Source: Apoda limacodes
Taxonomy: Eukaryota; Arthropoda; Insecta; Lepidoptera; Limacodidae
Assembly (NCBI GenBank): GCA_946406115.1
Contig: OX291555.1
Coordinates: 10,558,001-10,622,000 of the forward strand
Length of the DNA stretch: 64,000 bases
Direction of reading: 5' to 3'
Shown: piece after piece, positions 31,281-44,696 of the stretch
Numbering within the stretch: position 1 is the stretch's first letter
Layout: the number at the start of each line of letters is the position of its first letter
The notes under the pieces: model-generated
Told to the model about the DNA's origin: nothing
Database searches by the model: none
Seen by the model: the letters and a program-made list of their open reading frames with translations, nothing else
Program-made: the position numbers and the translations under genes

Positions 31281-32402
31281 GCGCAACCTAAATTGTACCA
31301 CAATGTGATGAAATTAGGGATATTTGGAATACATCGATGCATCGAAATCACTCGATGTTTGCAATACGATACATCGAATTGATCCGATGTTTTGACAAGC
31401 TATTGATACAATCGATGTATCGATGTTATTTGATAAAACATCAAATCAGTTAATTTCATAGAAACCCATTAGAAATTTGGAATGATCTCAAGATTCAGCT
31501 TCCTAAACTTCATACAGTTGCTTACAAATACTTATATAACCATGGTAGGAACTTCAGTCCCATCTGAACGTTTGTTTTCTAAAGCGGCACAAATCGTCAA
31601 CCAACAACGAAATAAACTGAAAGGGAAACATTTAAATAAACTTTTGTTTTTTGCAAAGAACACTGAAAATAACACTGAAAATAGGACATTAAGTCCGGAG
31701 TGTTCATAATTTTAGATGATTGTTATTTCATTTCTACCTTTTATAATAATAATACTATAATAAAAAGTATTCTCATACATGGCTTTTAGTTTTTTTTAAA
31801 TAAACAACATTTGAATCACTAATGTTAGAAAGAGTACTTGATTTTCAGAAAATATCGATGTTTCTAACCGATACATCGGAAGACATCGATGCTCAGTTCC
31901 GATATATCGCATCGAAAAAAAACATCGATGTTTTTTCGAAGTGGATACCCCTAGATGAAATAATCACAATCATTTCAGTTTCTTTGAGAACAGTGTAAAA
32001 TATCCAGCTCAAGTGATGAAGAAGTTGTGGTTATGTATTTGTATCTTCATTGCTTTTCCAATTTCTGCCCATTCTTTATCATTATCAGTGTCAGTTCTGC
32101 GTGAGTAGCTTGATAGTGCTGTATTGTACAAGCAAGGATACTTCTCAACTTCCAACACAAATTGAATATTTTTATTTTCGTGATCAGCCATTTTGTTGCA
32201 TCGAAAAAAACCGCGAAACGATGAAACGCAAACACGAGTTTCCTGCACGCCGGTTGTGTGCGACTGATTTACAACGCGTGTTACACTGGTTCCAACCTGG
32301 TTCTGCATGTGCGGTCTCTCAAAGGAGCCCATGGCATAAAACTCAAAAGTAACTAGGAGTTGCAGATTCGTCGCTTTTGCGTTTCACCATGTGTTCTGGG
32401 CC
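31281..32402. mobile_element. PIF/Harbinger derivative, copy 2, split by a hAT element
   Basis: Begins GGCGCAACCTAAATTGTACC like the interior of copy 1, so it lacks the left end, perhaps through tandem duplication. After the hAT insertion (31315-31953) it continues to the same right end, TGTTCTGGGCC. The MADF frame reads minus from about 32191: MADHENKN...VEKYPCLYN...EWAEIGKAM, here without the frameshift of copy 1. Confidence 0.7.
31315..31953 (+). mobile_element. hAT non-autonomous element with 8-bp duplication
   Basis: 639 bp, begins TAGGGATATTTGG, ends ATACCCCTA, flanked by GATGAAAT at 31307-31314 and 31954-31961. Subterminal ATCGATG-type repeats occur at both ends. Frame 31482-31709 encodes the tail of a hAT transposase dimerisation domain (TSVPSERLFSKAAQIVNQQR...). 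The catalytic part is missing. The perfect 8-bp duplication fits hAT. Confidence 0.88.
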
Positions 32403-32430
32403 TAACTGACTACCGTCTTTTAATTGAGTA

Positions 32431-33554
32431 GTAATAACTTTTTAAGAAGAGAGCTTTAAGAATAAATTATTAGTTATTTTGTTATCCAATTATATATCAA
32501 CACACAAGTAAATACCTTTTGAGGTTTAGATAAGCAACGAGATTGTTTATGGTCCTAGACAAAAATAAAATTTTGTGTATTAATCTACGAATTACTGCTA
32601 ATTACTTACTTACTGCTGTTAATGCTATAGGTTAAGTGCCATATTGAACTAATGGCTGTATAACATAATGTGTTTGCTCTAGATTTTTATTATTTTCGTT
32701 GGGTATGCCAGTCAGTGAGTGCCATAGTTTTGCGCTTTAGTAGTATTTGTAATATATTGATTTTACAGACATCTGTGACTAGAAGTTAAATAACAAAGTA
32801 TGTTACTTTTTAATTAAGAACTTTATTAACTTAATTAAATATTAGTTTCTCGCAGCTCTAGCTAAATTTGGTTAACGGCATGGGATTTCTGCAGCAGGTC
32901 GTTGACTTTTATAGAAAGTTTATCCTCGTGAAATTATTTAATAGCTATTTCATTGGAAAATCATGAATTTGCCAGGATAAAAACTCTTAAGACTAAGCCC
33001 ATGTTCTTATTCGTTCCTTCAACAATTTCTGTACCAAAAAACAGTTCAATTGGTTGCTTCGTTGCGGCGAAGGCAATAACAAACAGACTTTCAGGAAAAT
33101 ATATTAGGTTGGTAGGATACTAATGTTTCTCTTTTACAACCCGATTTGGTTTTTGTTTTTTTTTTCGGTCCCAAAATTACTGAAATTAATGGGCATCCCA
33201 GTCCCAGTTCTCATTGGTCCTGGATATCCCGGTTGCGTGAAAGAGTACCGGTTCCATATTTTCTAGAATTCGGAGTAGGGCATGTAATATCTGAAGATTT
33301 TCAGTTCCGATATTGATTTCCGATATTGGACTTCAATATCGGAATTCCGACACTAATATCGGAATTTCAAATATTTGATATCAAGTTACATTAGATACGC
33401 AAAAGAAAGATATTTTAAATGAATTTCTTTTTAAATTCAACATAAGAAACAATATAACCAATTTGGTGATTAATCTATGACAAAAACATAAAATTGAAAG
33501 CAATTGAATAAAAGAAAATCAAAAATAATTTGTCATATTGTATGACTTACTCAT
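32431..33554. other. No gene recognised
   Basis: AT-rich. A palindromic patch of repeated ATATCGGAATT words lies at 33290-33370. Confidence 0.5.
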
Positions 33555-33720
33555 ATGTTAGACATAGACATAGACAGACATTTATTTGGCACCAGAAAAC
33601 ACACATAATACAAAACAAAACACAAAAATACAAAAAATTTAAAACATACGAACAAAAAAATAACAAAAAAATAATAAATTTAAAAGCAGGACTATACAGA
33701 ATATTGTGAGTTATTATTAG
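33555..33720 (-). mobile_element. LINE 3' tail, minus strand
   Basis: Minus-strand reading ends with CAAATAAATGTCTGTCTATG, a tail with polyadenylation signal and TCTATG repeats that I associate with moth LINE 3' ends. No coding part. Confidence 0.4.
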
Positions 33721-33869
33721 TTAGAGTAAAATTCGACATCGACTCAGCGTATTCTGCAACACGAGTGTTACAGCTATTCTATAGTTATTCTATAGTGTTA
33801 CTATTGTTATTCATTGAAAGTTTAACCTATAAGGACTACGTCGGGCAGCCAAAGGACCGTGTGTGTCAG

Positions 33870-33932
33870 TGTTCATTAGAAAAGGCATATGTCCAACAGT
33901 GGACTCCTATTGGCTGATTGATGATTGGTGAT
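33870..33932 (+). mobile_element. RTE-like LINE 3' end
   Basis: GGCATATGTCCAACAGTGGA then TTGGCTGATTGATGATTG: the coding end and tail of an RTE-type LINE, as at 61570-61672. The upstream part is not recognisable. Confidence 0.55.
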
Positions 33933-35194
33933 GTGACTTGCCCGTCTCGCCACGCAGCTTACATCAGGTCGGGTACGCTCACGCAGTAACCAAAATATTA
34001 TTTCAAAATCAGACTACTCGAAAATATTGTAAAAGAATTGTTTTGTTCTACTTACAATGTGTTATAGTACTTATAGTATGTACTATGTTAAAGATCAGAC
34101 ATATTTCTCATTATTATCTACTACTCATTATTTAATATAAAAATAAACTCAGAATTAACTTCAATAAAATAATTAGAAAAGCAATATGAATATTATAAAC
34201 AATAATTAGAAACAAATAAACAAGATACTAAAACAATTACATTATTCATCTATTTTTTAGAAAACGAACGTTTCGTAAAAACTCTTGCACTCCTACTTTT
34301 ATTCTACTAATAAAATAAAAAACTCTCAAAATCAACTTAGATAATATAATAATAGTCGGAATCAAATGAAAAAAATTTCGAATCTCAAAAACTTGATTGA
34401 GTATTTTTAAAAACGTTAGGGCGTATATTTCATTTATCTGAAGGTGAACTTCGAACGACACTCCGAAAATATTCAGTTCACGAAACCACGCTTACTTTTA
34501 ACACTGCTTGGCAAAACTGATATAAGATGCGTGCATGCGTGATTTACTAGTTGACTAAGAAAATGTGTCGTCCTCGGAAGCCAATAGAATCTTTCGGAAT
34601 TATGGAGGTAGTGTACTAACTACTGCTGATATTAATAGCCGTTTTTTTTATTCAGACTTGGGTTAAATTAGTGTTTTGTTTGTCAAGTTTACTGAACATG
34701 AATTCCAATATATTATCAAATAGTACCTACGGCCATCTGCATAAGAAAGTAAGCAGAGTAATCTAGTGAGTAGCTTCAAACTCGCGACACCGGGCAAGAA
34801 CTATACTACTCTAGAGACTGCGTCCGTTTAACTTGGACAAAACAATGTGCAATGTTCGGAGGCCAGGTTGCACGAAGTAAACATTAAGTGGCTCTCAATA
34901 CATGAGTATAGATAGTCAGCTAGCAAGCGAGACGCACAATACGCAAGCTGTAATGACGTTCTGTAACTCTTCAGCTTTTTAATAAGGAGTATAGGAGGAG
35001 AGTGCGGGTTGGAATAGTTTGCGACTTATTTAAAAAAACAAAATATAAAATTTTACTGATTCCGATGTTACGACATTGATCCAATCAGTTAATGGAATTT
35101 TAATATCAGAACTAGCGTTTCGAGATTCCGGAGTTACGGTATTCCGAGATTCCGATATTCATGACCTAGTAATGAGTGATCTTAATAATTAAGA
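33933..35194. other. No gene recognised
   Basis: AT-rich sequence, short frames only, no motif seen. Confidence 0.5.
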
Positions 35195-35290
35195 AGCTCG
35201 TGGCCCAGTTGCATTTGCTTCTCGAAAACAATACTTACACGAAGTTAGCGTGGTCAGTACCTGGATGGGACCTCAGACAGTCAAGAGGCC
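35195..35290 (+). repeat. 5S-rRNA-derived SINE fragment
   Basis: GAAGTTAGCGTGGTCAGTACC followed by TGGATGGGACC (first 20 bases GAAGTTAGCGTGGTCAGTAC) resembles the 3' half of 5S rRNA, preceded by a tRNA-like AGCTCGTGGCCCAGTT head. Relatives at 44697-44880 and, inverted, 29340-29420. Confidence 0.5.
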
Positions 35291-37361
35291 ACTAGTAAGA
35301 AAACGGCGTATATATGGCCACTACTTGATGTTGTGTCACTAATAAATGTCTGATGGCAATTTTACACCAAAATTTAAATAGATTGTCTCAGGTCAGCATT
35401 AATAAATTAGGTGTTAAGGCTAAGATATAGGCGAGATCGCGTAAATATGATGTTTTGTTTGCAAAGTTTAAGCGTGTATTGCATATGCCTAAACTAAAAG
35501 TCAATTAAATGATAAGAATTGTAGATTATCTATCTAGTGCATTGACTATAAGTTGTAGCAAATAGTCAAAAAAATTGACTACAAAACGGTAAAAACCTTA
35601 AATTCCATACAAAAAATTAAAAGTTTGTAGCGTCATTATGGTGTAAATTACTTAAGAAGTATATCACAAATAGGTACATCGCACGGTAATTGAAATGACA
35701 TTTTGTTATGATTTTAGCACATTTTCATGCACATCGTTAGTATTACAGAGATTAGCTTTCTGGCCCATATCGCCCTCTTAATGACATTTATCGATGACGA
35801 TTTAAGTTTATGTATGGATACTATGGACGATGAGAATGAATTCATTTATTAAAAATAGCCTAACTTAATATATACTTTGAATATTAGGATTTTTCCGTTG
35901 TTTATAGAATAGAATCTAATGAAACTGTCGCATTTTTTGGTAAAACCCGTACCTATAGTATATGGTCATTGACCATTTTGTATTTTAGCTGTATAGTAAT
36001 GAGTTTATTAGCTGCGAGTTTAAAGGGTATGAATAACCTCATATTATTAAGTATTCTCATGATATAAATATGTATGTAGCGACTCTTAGATTTGTTTTTA
36101 TTATTTTATTAGAGAACTAAACCAGAACTGCCACTCGCTGGATTTGTTACCGCGATTTGCTGTCACCACCACCGTTTTTATTAATTTAGTAAGTAGGTAC
36201 TGGCAGCCCGTCCCAGCTTCGCACGGGTGGTCTTTTAGTTTTTAAACATTTTGGGATAAACTTAGAGTAAATGTATCTTTATGCATGACATAAGTAGTTT
36301 TGTTTTTCAAATTACAATTTATATTTTTATCCATAAACATATTATTATTCTTGAAGTTTTTCTCGTTGAAAAAAGTCAAAATAATCAATGTCGGTTGCGT
36401 CCGCTGCGTAGGGACGGAGCAGGGAGCCGACTGCGCGTATGAGCCGATCACGTTGAGGCGGCGTTAAATTTTTATTAGTATTTTGTTTAGATCGACATTT
36501 TTAAATTCATAATATCTTTCAAATGGAATGTCCGGTTTGAATAATTCAAAAAGTAATCTACAGTTATTAAAACAGTGTTAAATACAAAATGATTTAATTT
36601 GGATAAGGATTCATACAAATGTTTCCATAAGATGTTCTGATTTTGGTCGGCATTTCTATCAACTTTTTAAATTTAAAAAAGTAGTTATAGCGACATAATT
36701 ACAACAGTTGGACGTATGGTATCGCGAATTTTTTTTTTTAGATATTAATATGGTTTTTTATATTGTGAAACATTCTTTTGTTATATCAATAGTTTCTGCA
36801 GCGCATGCAATGAAAGACATTTTATGGCAAACTTTTTTACACCTTGGGTTTACATTATTGAAGTTTTGTAGGGATCCCTAATTTTTTCTAGTGATAAATA
36901 TAGCCTATGTTACTCAGGGATATATAGCATTCTAATGGTAAAAGAATTTCTTTCCAGTAGTTTTTAAGTTTATTGGCTACAAACATATAAAAATATAAAT
37001 CTTTCCTCTTGATTATATTAGTGTAGATGTAGATTATACTATTTCCATTTCTTTATTTTCTCGATGATAGTTCTAATTTGATAGTTGTAGTGTTGTGACC
37101 AAATAAGAATGATATCGATCGCCTATATTTATTATGTTTTGAACAAATACAAATACAACAAAAACATTTAAATATATTTTTTCAAAGTGGAAACACTCAA
37201 TGCCCCACCGCCATGTTCAGCCATGTTGTTTTTGTTTTAATCTGTCACTCGCATCAAGACGGTCGTGCTATAGAGTCACTACATTTCTATTCGCTGAGCT
37301 TTTTCATATTATCCATACGTTACGTTGTGTATTTTGTGTTTCTCCGTGTTGATATATAACA
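35291..37361. other. No gene recognised
   Basis: AT-rich. CAGCTTCGCACGGGTGG at 36211-36227 is a fragment of a common moth repeat also hinted at 43440 and 56929. No coding evidence. Confidence 0.5.
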
Positions 37362-38662
37362 ATGCCTAAAGGATCTGTTCTGAAACGGCAGGCAAGAGAA
37401 CTTGTGATCAAGGTTCGTAATTACTTTGAAGCAGAGTATCAAAATGGTGGTCCGCTATTACCACTGTCGCAAGTGCGAGAGCATGATGCGGCCGCATTAG
37501 GAATAAGTGGACCTACTCTTTCAAAAAATACTACTGAAGCTTAGGGTACAAGCGGCATGCAGGTTAATAAGCTTCTTACGCCGAAGAAAAAGCGCCAACA
37601 ACGCCGAGTGACATTGGTTGACAACTTCGACGCTCACGCTATCCGCCGTCATATATATGAATATTACTTGCGCAAAGAACACTTAAAAAACTTGTTGTTT
37701 CTTTACGTTAATGTGGTTTGTTCCATGGCCAAAAATCATCATTAAGCTTGGTTATGAAATAAATTGAATTTTCTTACAAAAAATAGGACAAACGTAAAAT
37801 ATTGATGGAGCGTCACGACGTTGCTATGGCTCGCTGCGAATTTTTGAGCGAAGCCAAAAAAATATCAGATTGCTTAAATGTTATTTTCACTGACGAGACT
37901 TGGTTTAATGCAATCCACACAGTATCTAGCTGGACGACACCGCCGCTGCAACTAGTTCAGTGCCAATGGGAAAAGGTGAACGCCTTATCATGTGCCATGC
38001 AGGGTCTACGAAAGGATTCGTGTCAGATGCTTTACTGGCCTTTAAATCCAATAAAACAGTGGACTACCGCGAAGAAATGAACGCGGAAATTTACAAAGGA
38101 TGGTTTAAAGAAATGTTGCAATCTCTGTAAGAACCATCGAATATTATTATGGACAACGCTACGCTAAATTGATAAAATGCCGACGCAGGCCAATTAAAAC
38201 AAGAGATAATTGACTGGCTCCAAAGTCATGGCGAAAGTGTGGATAATGCTTTATTAAAAGTACAATTACTGGATATTTTAAAATCGAAAAAAAACCTCCC
38301 TAAAAGAAATATAACCGACGAAATGGCTGCCTAATGTCATGAGGTCATTGGGTTCTTCGACTTCCGCCGTATCATTGCCAGTACAATACTATCGAACTAA
38401 TATGGGCACAAATCACAGGTCACGCCGCTCGAACCAATACCCATCCCCCTTTTACGGCAAACAAGATGTTAGATTTATTAAAAAATGCATGTGCCGAAGT
38501 AACTGCCGAACACTGGTAAAAATTGTGAGAAGAACCCAAAACATTATAGCGTCGGATTGGGAAATTCATGTGGCATTCGATAATATAGAAGTACAGGAAC
38601 TTATAATAAATGTTGGGAAGCGCTCATCGAGTGACAGTGACGATTCATCAGATTTTGATTAA
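37362..38662 (+). pseudogene. Broken Tc1/mariner-type (DDE_3) transposase
   Basis: Four collinear open pieces in shifting frames: 37362-37544 (MPKGSVLKRQARELV..., N-terminal helix-turn-helix region), 37557-37745 (KLLTPKKKRQQR..., linker), 37802-38080 (ERHDVAMARCEF..., with FTDETWF, the first catalytic aspartate region), and 38339-38662 (IELIWAQITGHAA region in another frame, then an acidic DSDDSSDFD end). A stop falls before the second aspartate region, near 38130, where the words MDNA survive. Several frameshifts and at least one deletion. Not functional. Confidence 0.75.
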
Positions 38663-39894
38663 AATAAATAAATAAAGAATCAACATAATATTATTACATC
38701 TTGTAATGAAATGTAATATTAGTTAATAAATTTGTACAAAATTATTCGGCAATAGTTTAGTTTCTAATATTTTGTAAAAAAATATCTGGTCTCTTATCTT
38801 ATTACGTTTATCGATAGCTCCATCCCTATCAGTTTCTCTGACTCTGCTATGACCTTGTACGTGCGTAAGCGTCATATTTTTATCAAATAATGTATACATA
38901 TTGTAAAAAAGACGCTCGTTCAAGTTTCATTTGTTGTCATTGAGAAAATAAAGTAATTTAGTATAGTAGGTATTCAGAATGTTATACAGTAGGGTGTCGA
39001 TAATCCGAACACTCAAAATTTAAACACTGTTCTGTTGTACGCAGCGTTCGGATTATAGTATGTAGATATTCTGAAAGGATGAAACAAAGATTTTTGTAAT
39101 TGGAAGTATGTAAGTACATACCTAGAAGTGAAGTTGTCATCTAAGTACCAAGCTTACAACGAATATTCGGCTACTATTCGGTATTCGGCCTATTGGGCTA
39201 CTTTTATCCTTATCTGCCGAATACCAAACATTGATTTGTACTATTCGGCCGAACATCGAATACCTAAGATGTTTCGTTATAGTCGTGAGTGAGTATTGTG
39301 ATTAGCAAAATAACAAGGTTGTTTTTTTTAATATTATATATTTCCTTGTAATCAATAAAATAATCATGCATTATCATTATCAACTTCCGTGCTATAGACA
39401 ACTTCTTTTTAGAGGCCATTATTTAATTACTTTTTATTAGGCTTACACAAAATTTTACACAAAACAAATCAGGTTGATGATGATGAAAAAGTTGAAAGAT
39501 ACTTACATAATTGTCAATGAAATACATAAATCCATTCAGTAGTTTATGAGAAATTCATTTTATGTCTCATACTTACATATATGCTTTCAAACATACATAT
39601 ATTTACATACTACATACTTGTTGAGAAGGCCTGGTAACATATGTGAAATGAATCGGGCCCTGACTAACAACTCGTAAAATATGACATTTAGTAAGAACTT
39701 ATTAAATGACATCTAATATACGTCAATCAACCCTCATATCGAATCGTGTAAACGAAGGCTTTCTACTTATTTAATCACAATATATGGAAATATGACAAAA
39801 TATAAGGCTGTATTAACATATCGGCGACGGCCGCGCTACTCACTCGTGGTTTTCATAACAAAATCCCCTTGGTACTACCCGTTGGTATACCCGT
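38663..39894. other. No gene; TTCGG-rich palindromic repeat
   Basis: 39150-39255 contains repeated ATTCGG and CCGAAT words in both orientations, like decayed hAT-type terminal repeats. No duplication could be assigned. Confidence 0.4.
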
Positions 39895-40115
39895 TTCGTT
39901 GAGAAACTACTAGTCTAAGATCAATAGTTACTGAGATATAGCTATTTATAGTTTAACAGCTGTCATCTGAGATGAAGTTCTTGATGAGATCTATCATTTC
40001 CGTTGAAAAACTACTAGTCTAAGATCAATATTTAACAACGTTTTTTACAAAACTTTTGTAAAGAAACTACAAGTCTGCGATCAATAGTCACTGAGATATA
40101 GCCCTATATATTTTG
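39895..40115. repeat. Three degenerate copies of a short repeat
   Basis: GAAACTACTAGTCTAAGATC (39902), GAAAAACTACTAGTCTAAGA (40002) and GAAACTACAAGTCTGCGATC (40064) each precede AATA(G)TCACTGAGATATAGC-like text, complete in the first and third copies. Confidence 0.65.
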
Positions 40116-41007
40116 ATAACTGATGTAGGTTGTTCAAACAAAAGAAAACTGTCGTGATTCAGAAAAAAATTAAACAAGAGAATAATTTTTTTAATGTGAT
40201 TTAGATTTTAATTTTAACACGTGGACACTGTTGAAGTTGTAAGTTTAGGTACTGTACAGTTTTTTTTTTAAATGTGTAGTCATAAATTAAAATAGATTTT
40301 ATTTTTAACCAGAGACAATTAAAAATTTGTTGGTAGTAAAAAAAATTACCACAGACAGACCGTAATTCCGAAGGAGAGTTATTTATGCCGTCTAGTCTAA
40401 TTTATTATACACTACATATTTAGAATCAATTTAAATTATTAATTAAGGTCATAATTTGTGCTAATTTGCAGTTAAACTCGTTTCTTTTTGATTTTTTTAT
40501 TAAAATGGTAAAAACAAACCATTGAAGTGAGTATTCGGTGTAAATCTATCCATCTGTTTTGACAGCAATTACGAAAACTGGTAGGTATACTTGCTTCTGT
40601 CTAGAGTAAAAATATAAAAATAATTTTATAGTCATAGAAAATGCGGTTACTACGGTAAGTAATTGTCTTATTACGGTCCCATTTATAACACACTAGCGCC
40701 GCCACTAGATATTGTTTATTTCTTTTTCGTACAAAGCGTAATTTCAAAAAGTGGAAAAATTAAATATACTTACTTGTCATTAACTATTTTTAGATGGTTT
40801 TGTATTGTTTGTAAAATATGTTTGTGAGTTTTATTTCGGGTTTGTGCTAAAGTGGCCACCTTAAGACAACACCCGAATTACAATTCACAGACATATTCCA
40901 GAAACAATATGAAACGTTTTAAATACGCTTTGTACGAAGAAATAATTAAAAATATCTAGTCGCGGCGCCATGGGCGTAGCCAGCTTTTGGGCTAGGTATA
41001 AAATGTT
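40116..41007. other. No gene recognised
   Basis: AT-rich, no conserved frame. Confidence 0.5.
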
Positions 41008-42245
41008 TTTTTTTTGTTTTTTTTTTATTTCATGTACACAATTATAAGACACTTACAACATATATAATACAAAAATAACAATGTACATAGGTCAAGCTTA
41101 TCTCATACAGCTGACCCAAGAAAGTAAGAGCTGTACAAAGTGAGCGGGTAATACATGTGCACTGCGATTACAAAATAGATATATGAATTATGTATACTTA
41201 AATATAGTCTCATCCTAATACATAATAATTACTCATAAACCTACTTTAAATAATGCTTATAACACAAATAATATTACTTATAAATACATATAACAATACA
41301 ATGTTCAACTAAAATAGTAAATATATATATATATAAATAGTAAAATAACAATGTTAAAGGAAGTGAAAGGTAGTAAGTAGTCTTTCAGTTTCTTTTTAAA
41401 AATGCCAATAGATTGACTGTCTCTTATAGTATGAGGCAGTGAGCCTGGACAGTAAAAGAGTTACCGTAAAAAGTGGTGTTGTGAGAAGGTGTTTTTAATA
41501 AGAGTGATGTATGAGATCTGGCTGGTTTATCTTTTGAGAAAATTAAAATGTTCACGTAAATAGCTTGGGGTTAAGGGATTGCAAAGAACATGAGTGTTCC
41601 GGCGAAGACGGATTGGGAGCCACTTGGGCCTTTTTCTATACTGAGAAATGTGATCTGTCTACCGCAATTTAAAAATGAATCGGATGCTTAAATTTTGTAG
41701 TCGCTCAAGTTTGTTTAAAAGCTCCTCTGTGGAATCAATGTAACAAATGTCAGCATAATCGAGAAGGGTAAGGAGAGATTGCGTTAAACTGATTTTAGCA
41801 TTTATGGGTAAAAATTCTGAAGGCACTTAAGACTGTGAAAAGCAAAATGTGTGCGTTAGCTAACTTCATTGACTTGTGCATCTCAGGAAAAATTGTGATC
41901 TATCAGGATTCCTAAATTTTTGGCGCAATTGGTGTATTGCAGATGTGTCCCATTGTATATAATTGGTAGAGGAGATGATGTTACTAAGCTACGCATGTAT
42001 CTGCTGCCTATAATTAACGCTTGTGATTTTTTGGGATTAACAAGAAGCCCAAATGATTTTGCCCATTCACTGATGTGACATAAATTCTCATTGAAATTAT
42101 TAATCGCGTTAATTATGCTATTAGGTTAAAAGTGGCAGTACAATTGAAGGTCGTCAGCGTACAGATGAAAGGAAGAGGTAATAAGATTGGTGAGGGAGTT
42201 AATAAAAATAGAGAAAAGAAGAGGAGAAATTACTCCACCTTGATG
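41008..42245 (-). pseudogene. 5'-truncated Jockey/CR1-like LINE reverse transcriptase relic
   Basis: Translating the minus strand in pieces gives a reverse transcriptase C-terminal half: QGGVISPLLFSIFIN, then HLYADDLQLY (the catalytic YADD box, about 42150), then SEWAKSFGLLVNPKKSQ and CAKNLGILID. Stops and frameshifts break it. The poly-A tail lies at 41008-41030 as T-runs. The first 5' part and endonuclease are absent. About 1.24 kb. Confidence 0.75.
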
Positions 42246-42790
42246 TTATTTTCATACAGCAAAAAATGGCATTGCAGGCACTCTACTTCATTATTATTCA
42301 TATGGTAAAACTCCATAGGTGTGGAGCTACTTCTGCTCTTCATCCCCCCGACCGACCTCGGCACGGTCGAAAAACTATTGTTAGGCGGGCTCGGCACGTA
42401 CTTACGGCCCCAGACGACGATCTCGCTATCTGGATAGCGAGATTAGTCTCAACGACCTCCCCTCATAGGGCATCCCTCCTAACATGACGCCGACGTCCCC
42501 AGGTTCGTCGGCGAACGAACGGATACACGAGGTATCAAAGAGTGCCAGGGCGCTTCTCGCCCCCACTCTCTCGCAATCGCAACCGCGCAACGTGGAACTC
42601 CCCTCCTGGCGCTGACTCACCTTCGGGTTCGAGCCTCACACTGGTCGAAGGGACTACCCCAAGAGAAACAACCCAAGCCGAGGCTCCCTCCGCGGAGGGG
42701 CCTTTGAGCGTTGGGCGCTATATGGGCTGAGACTCCTTCAGAGTCTCGCCCCAAAAGCTCGGTGGAGCGGTAATGGCTGTTCAGTCAGAA
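42246..42790 (+). repeat. GC-rich retroelement 5' region with ORF1-like start
   Basis: GC-rich against the AT-rich surroundings. Contains a C-rich leader, an inverted repeat TCTCGCTATCTGGATAGCGAGA near 42420-42441 (shortened core TCGCTATCTGGATAGCGA), and an ATG at 42484 opening a short frame MTPTSPGSSANERIHEV... that stops at 42615. Similar leaders precede ORF1 in moth retroelements I know. Likely a dead 5' end; class not certain. Confidence 0.4.
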
Positions 42791-44696
42791 AAAAAATAAC
42801 ACTTCTGCTCTTGATTTTGATACATGACATTTTGAACCTATTTTTCAATACGGGAGATAACACCCAGCTAAAAATTATTGCCAGATCTTGCCACGTTTAT
42901 AAGCTATTTCGAGGGTCATTATCATAAATAGATTGGAAATCTTCTTGCCCTTATTTAACGATTTTAGATTTTATTGGGGTATGGGGGTTACGGCACTATA
43001 GCACATTCAAACAGTGAGGCAGACTATACAAAATGTCCTCGGACATCAGCCCATGTGTCAAGCCTCTGTGGACTATTAGAATGTTGACTGGCAATGCGTC
43101 GAGGTGTTTGAGATGTCTGTGTGATTCGACAACGAAGTCAGTTCTACAAAACAGTCAGACATGACCTATCCAGCTACAAAAAGGAGTGAACCCATTTATC
43201 ATGTCCTCGAAACTGTTTACTGTTTGGGCTAATTGGAAACGTCAAGTGTGAGTCGTTTTTTTTTTCTATAATTGAGACCTACACCGATAATCGAATTCAG
43301 GGCGGGTAGAACCGCGGAAAAATTTGGCATGGAGATAGTTTGAGTCCATGGGAAGCACATAGGTTACTTAAAAACGTCAAGTGTGAGTCAGATTTTTTCT
43401 GTAATTAAGAAGATGCCATTGAAATCGGAAACACCGATAACCGAATTACGGGCAAGCGAAACCGCGGGCAAAAGCTAGTAGATAAAAAATAAAATGATCG
43501 TGAGTCAACACGGCCTTGCATCATCAAATACTGAGGAACTACTTCTCTACTCGTGAAAGGTTTTGCGAACAGTTGACTGTTAAGCTGGGTACAGATTATT
43601 TGAAACACAAGATGCAATACAACAAGAATATATGTGGACGGTCCCGCACTGTGCGCCTCAACAACGGCCATTCCTGGCACGGTTCAGCGCGCACGCCGTG
43701 GAGCCGTTTAATTTTGAAGTGTACATGACTATATTGGTGTTTCAATTATTTTATTACACCAGTGTATAAAAAAAGTCCTAGTCGGCATCTCAATCCATTT
43801 TTACAATCGTCAATTCAAATATGGCGGGCAGTAGGCAGGTCCGCCGCGAATTAGACGTCCAGATTACACTGCGCGCACTGAAAGCGTTAGTCGAAAAACG
43901 CCGACAATAGGCAGGAACCAACGCGCGCCCTGCGAATGCACGTAGCGTGGATGCAGTTCGCGAACACATTAAAATATACGGGAAATGTTACATTGCATGT
44001 TGTGTTGCAAATAATCTGTACGCACTTTTAGACGATCCTGTAGTGGCGACCGTCCAAAATCGCTACTGAAGGAATGGCGCGCCAACACAACTTAACATCA
44101 AAACACTTACGAACTGCCTTTACATGTGGAAGGTTGAACGAAAGACTGTTGAAAGACGGTGCAGTGTAGTAGCAGTAAAAAATTCCGGTGATCCGAATAG
44201 GTACGTTTTATATGACTAAATTATCCCAAAAATATGCCAACCCATGTCCGGCTTTGCAGCTGCCCGGTTCTGGCTACGCCCATGCGCAGCGCTATTGTGC
44301 AGTATACAGGTCCTTAACAGGCACTTTTGACATTTTAAAACAAATGACAAAACAAGTAAAGTTTATTATTTTTATTAGAGTTTTTGTTGGTTCAAAAGTA
44401 AGAGTGGGAAAGAAAAATTAAAACACAACGAAATTACAATGGTGTCGTTTTTGCGATACAGTTACGGAACCCTTAGAACAGTCAAATTGAGAACAAGAAA
44501 CTCGCGAGGACAACTGTACTGATTGCGAAACGGATATGTCATACGTAATATTTTCTTAATGTATGTATTTATGTAATCAAATGTAAATGTAAAAAATACT
44601 TAAAATTGTTTTTTTCGTGAACTTGAATTAAAAACGCATTTATCACACAAGAACTGGTTCCTCAATAACTTTAATGTAATTTAAACATTCGTTATA
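42791..44696. other. No gene; repeated CCGCGGGCAAAAGCTAGT fragments
   Basis: Between 43250 and 43480 two near copies of a 110-bp text occur (GTCAAGTGTGAGTC at 43234 and 43376; ACACCGATAA at 43271 and 43431), the second ending AACCGCGGGCAAAAGCTAGT, a wording typical of common moth repeats, perhaps Helitron-related. No supported gene. Confidence 0.45.
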
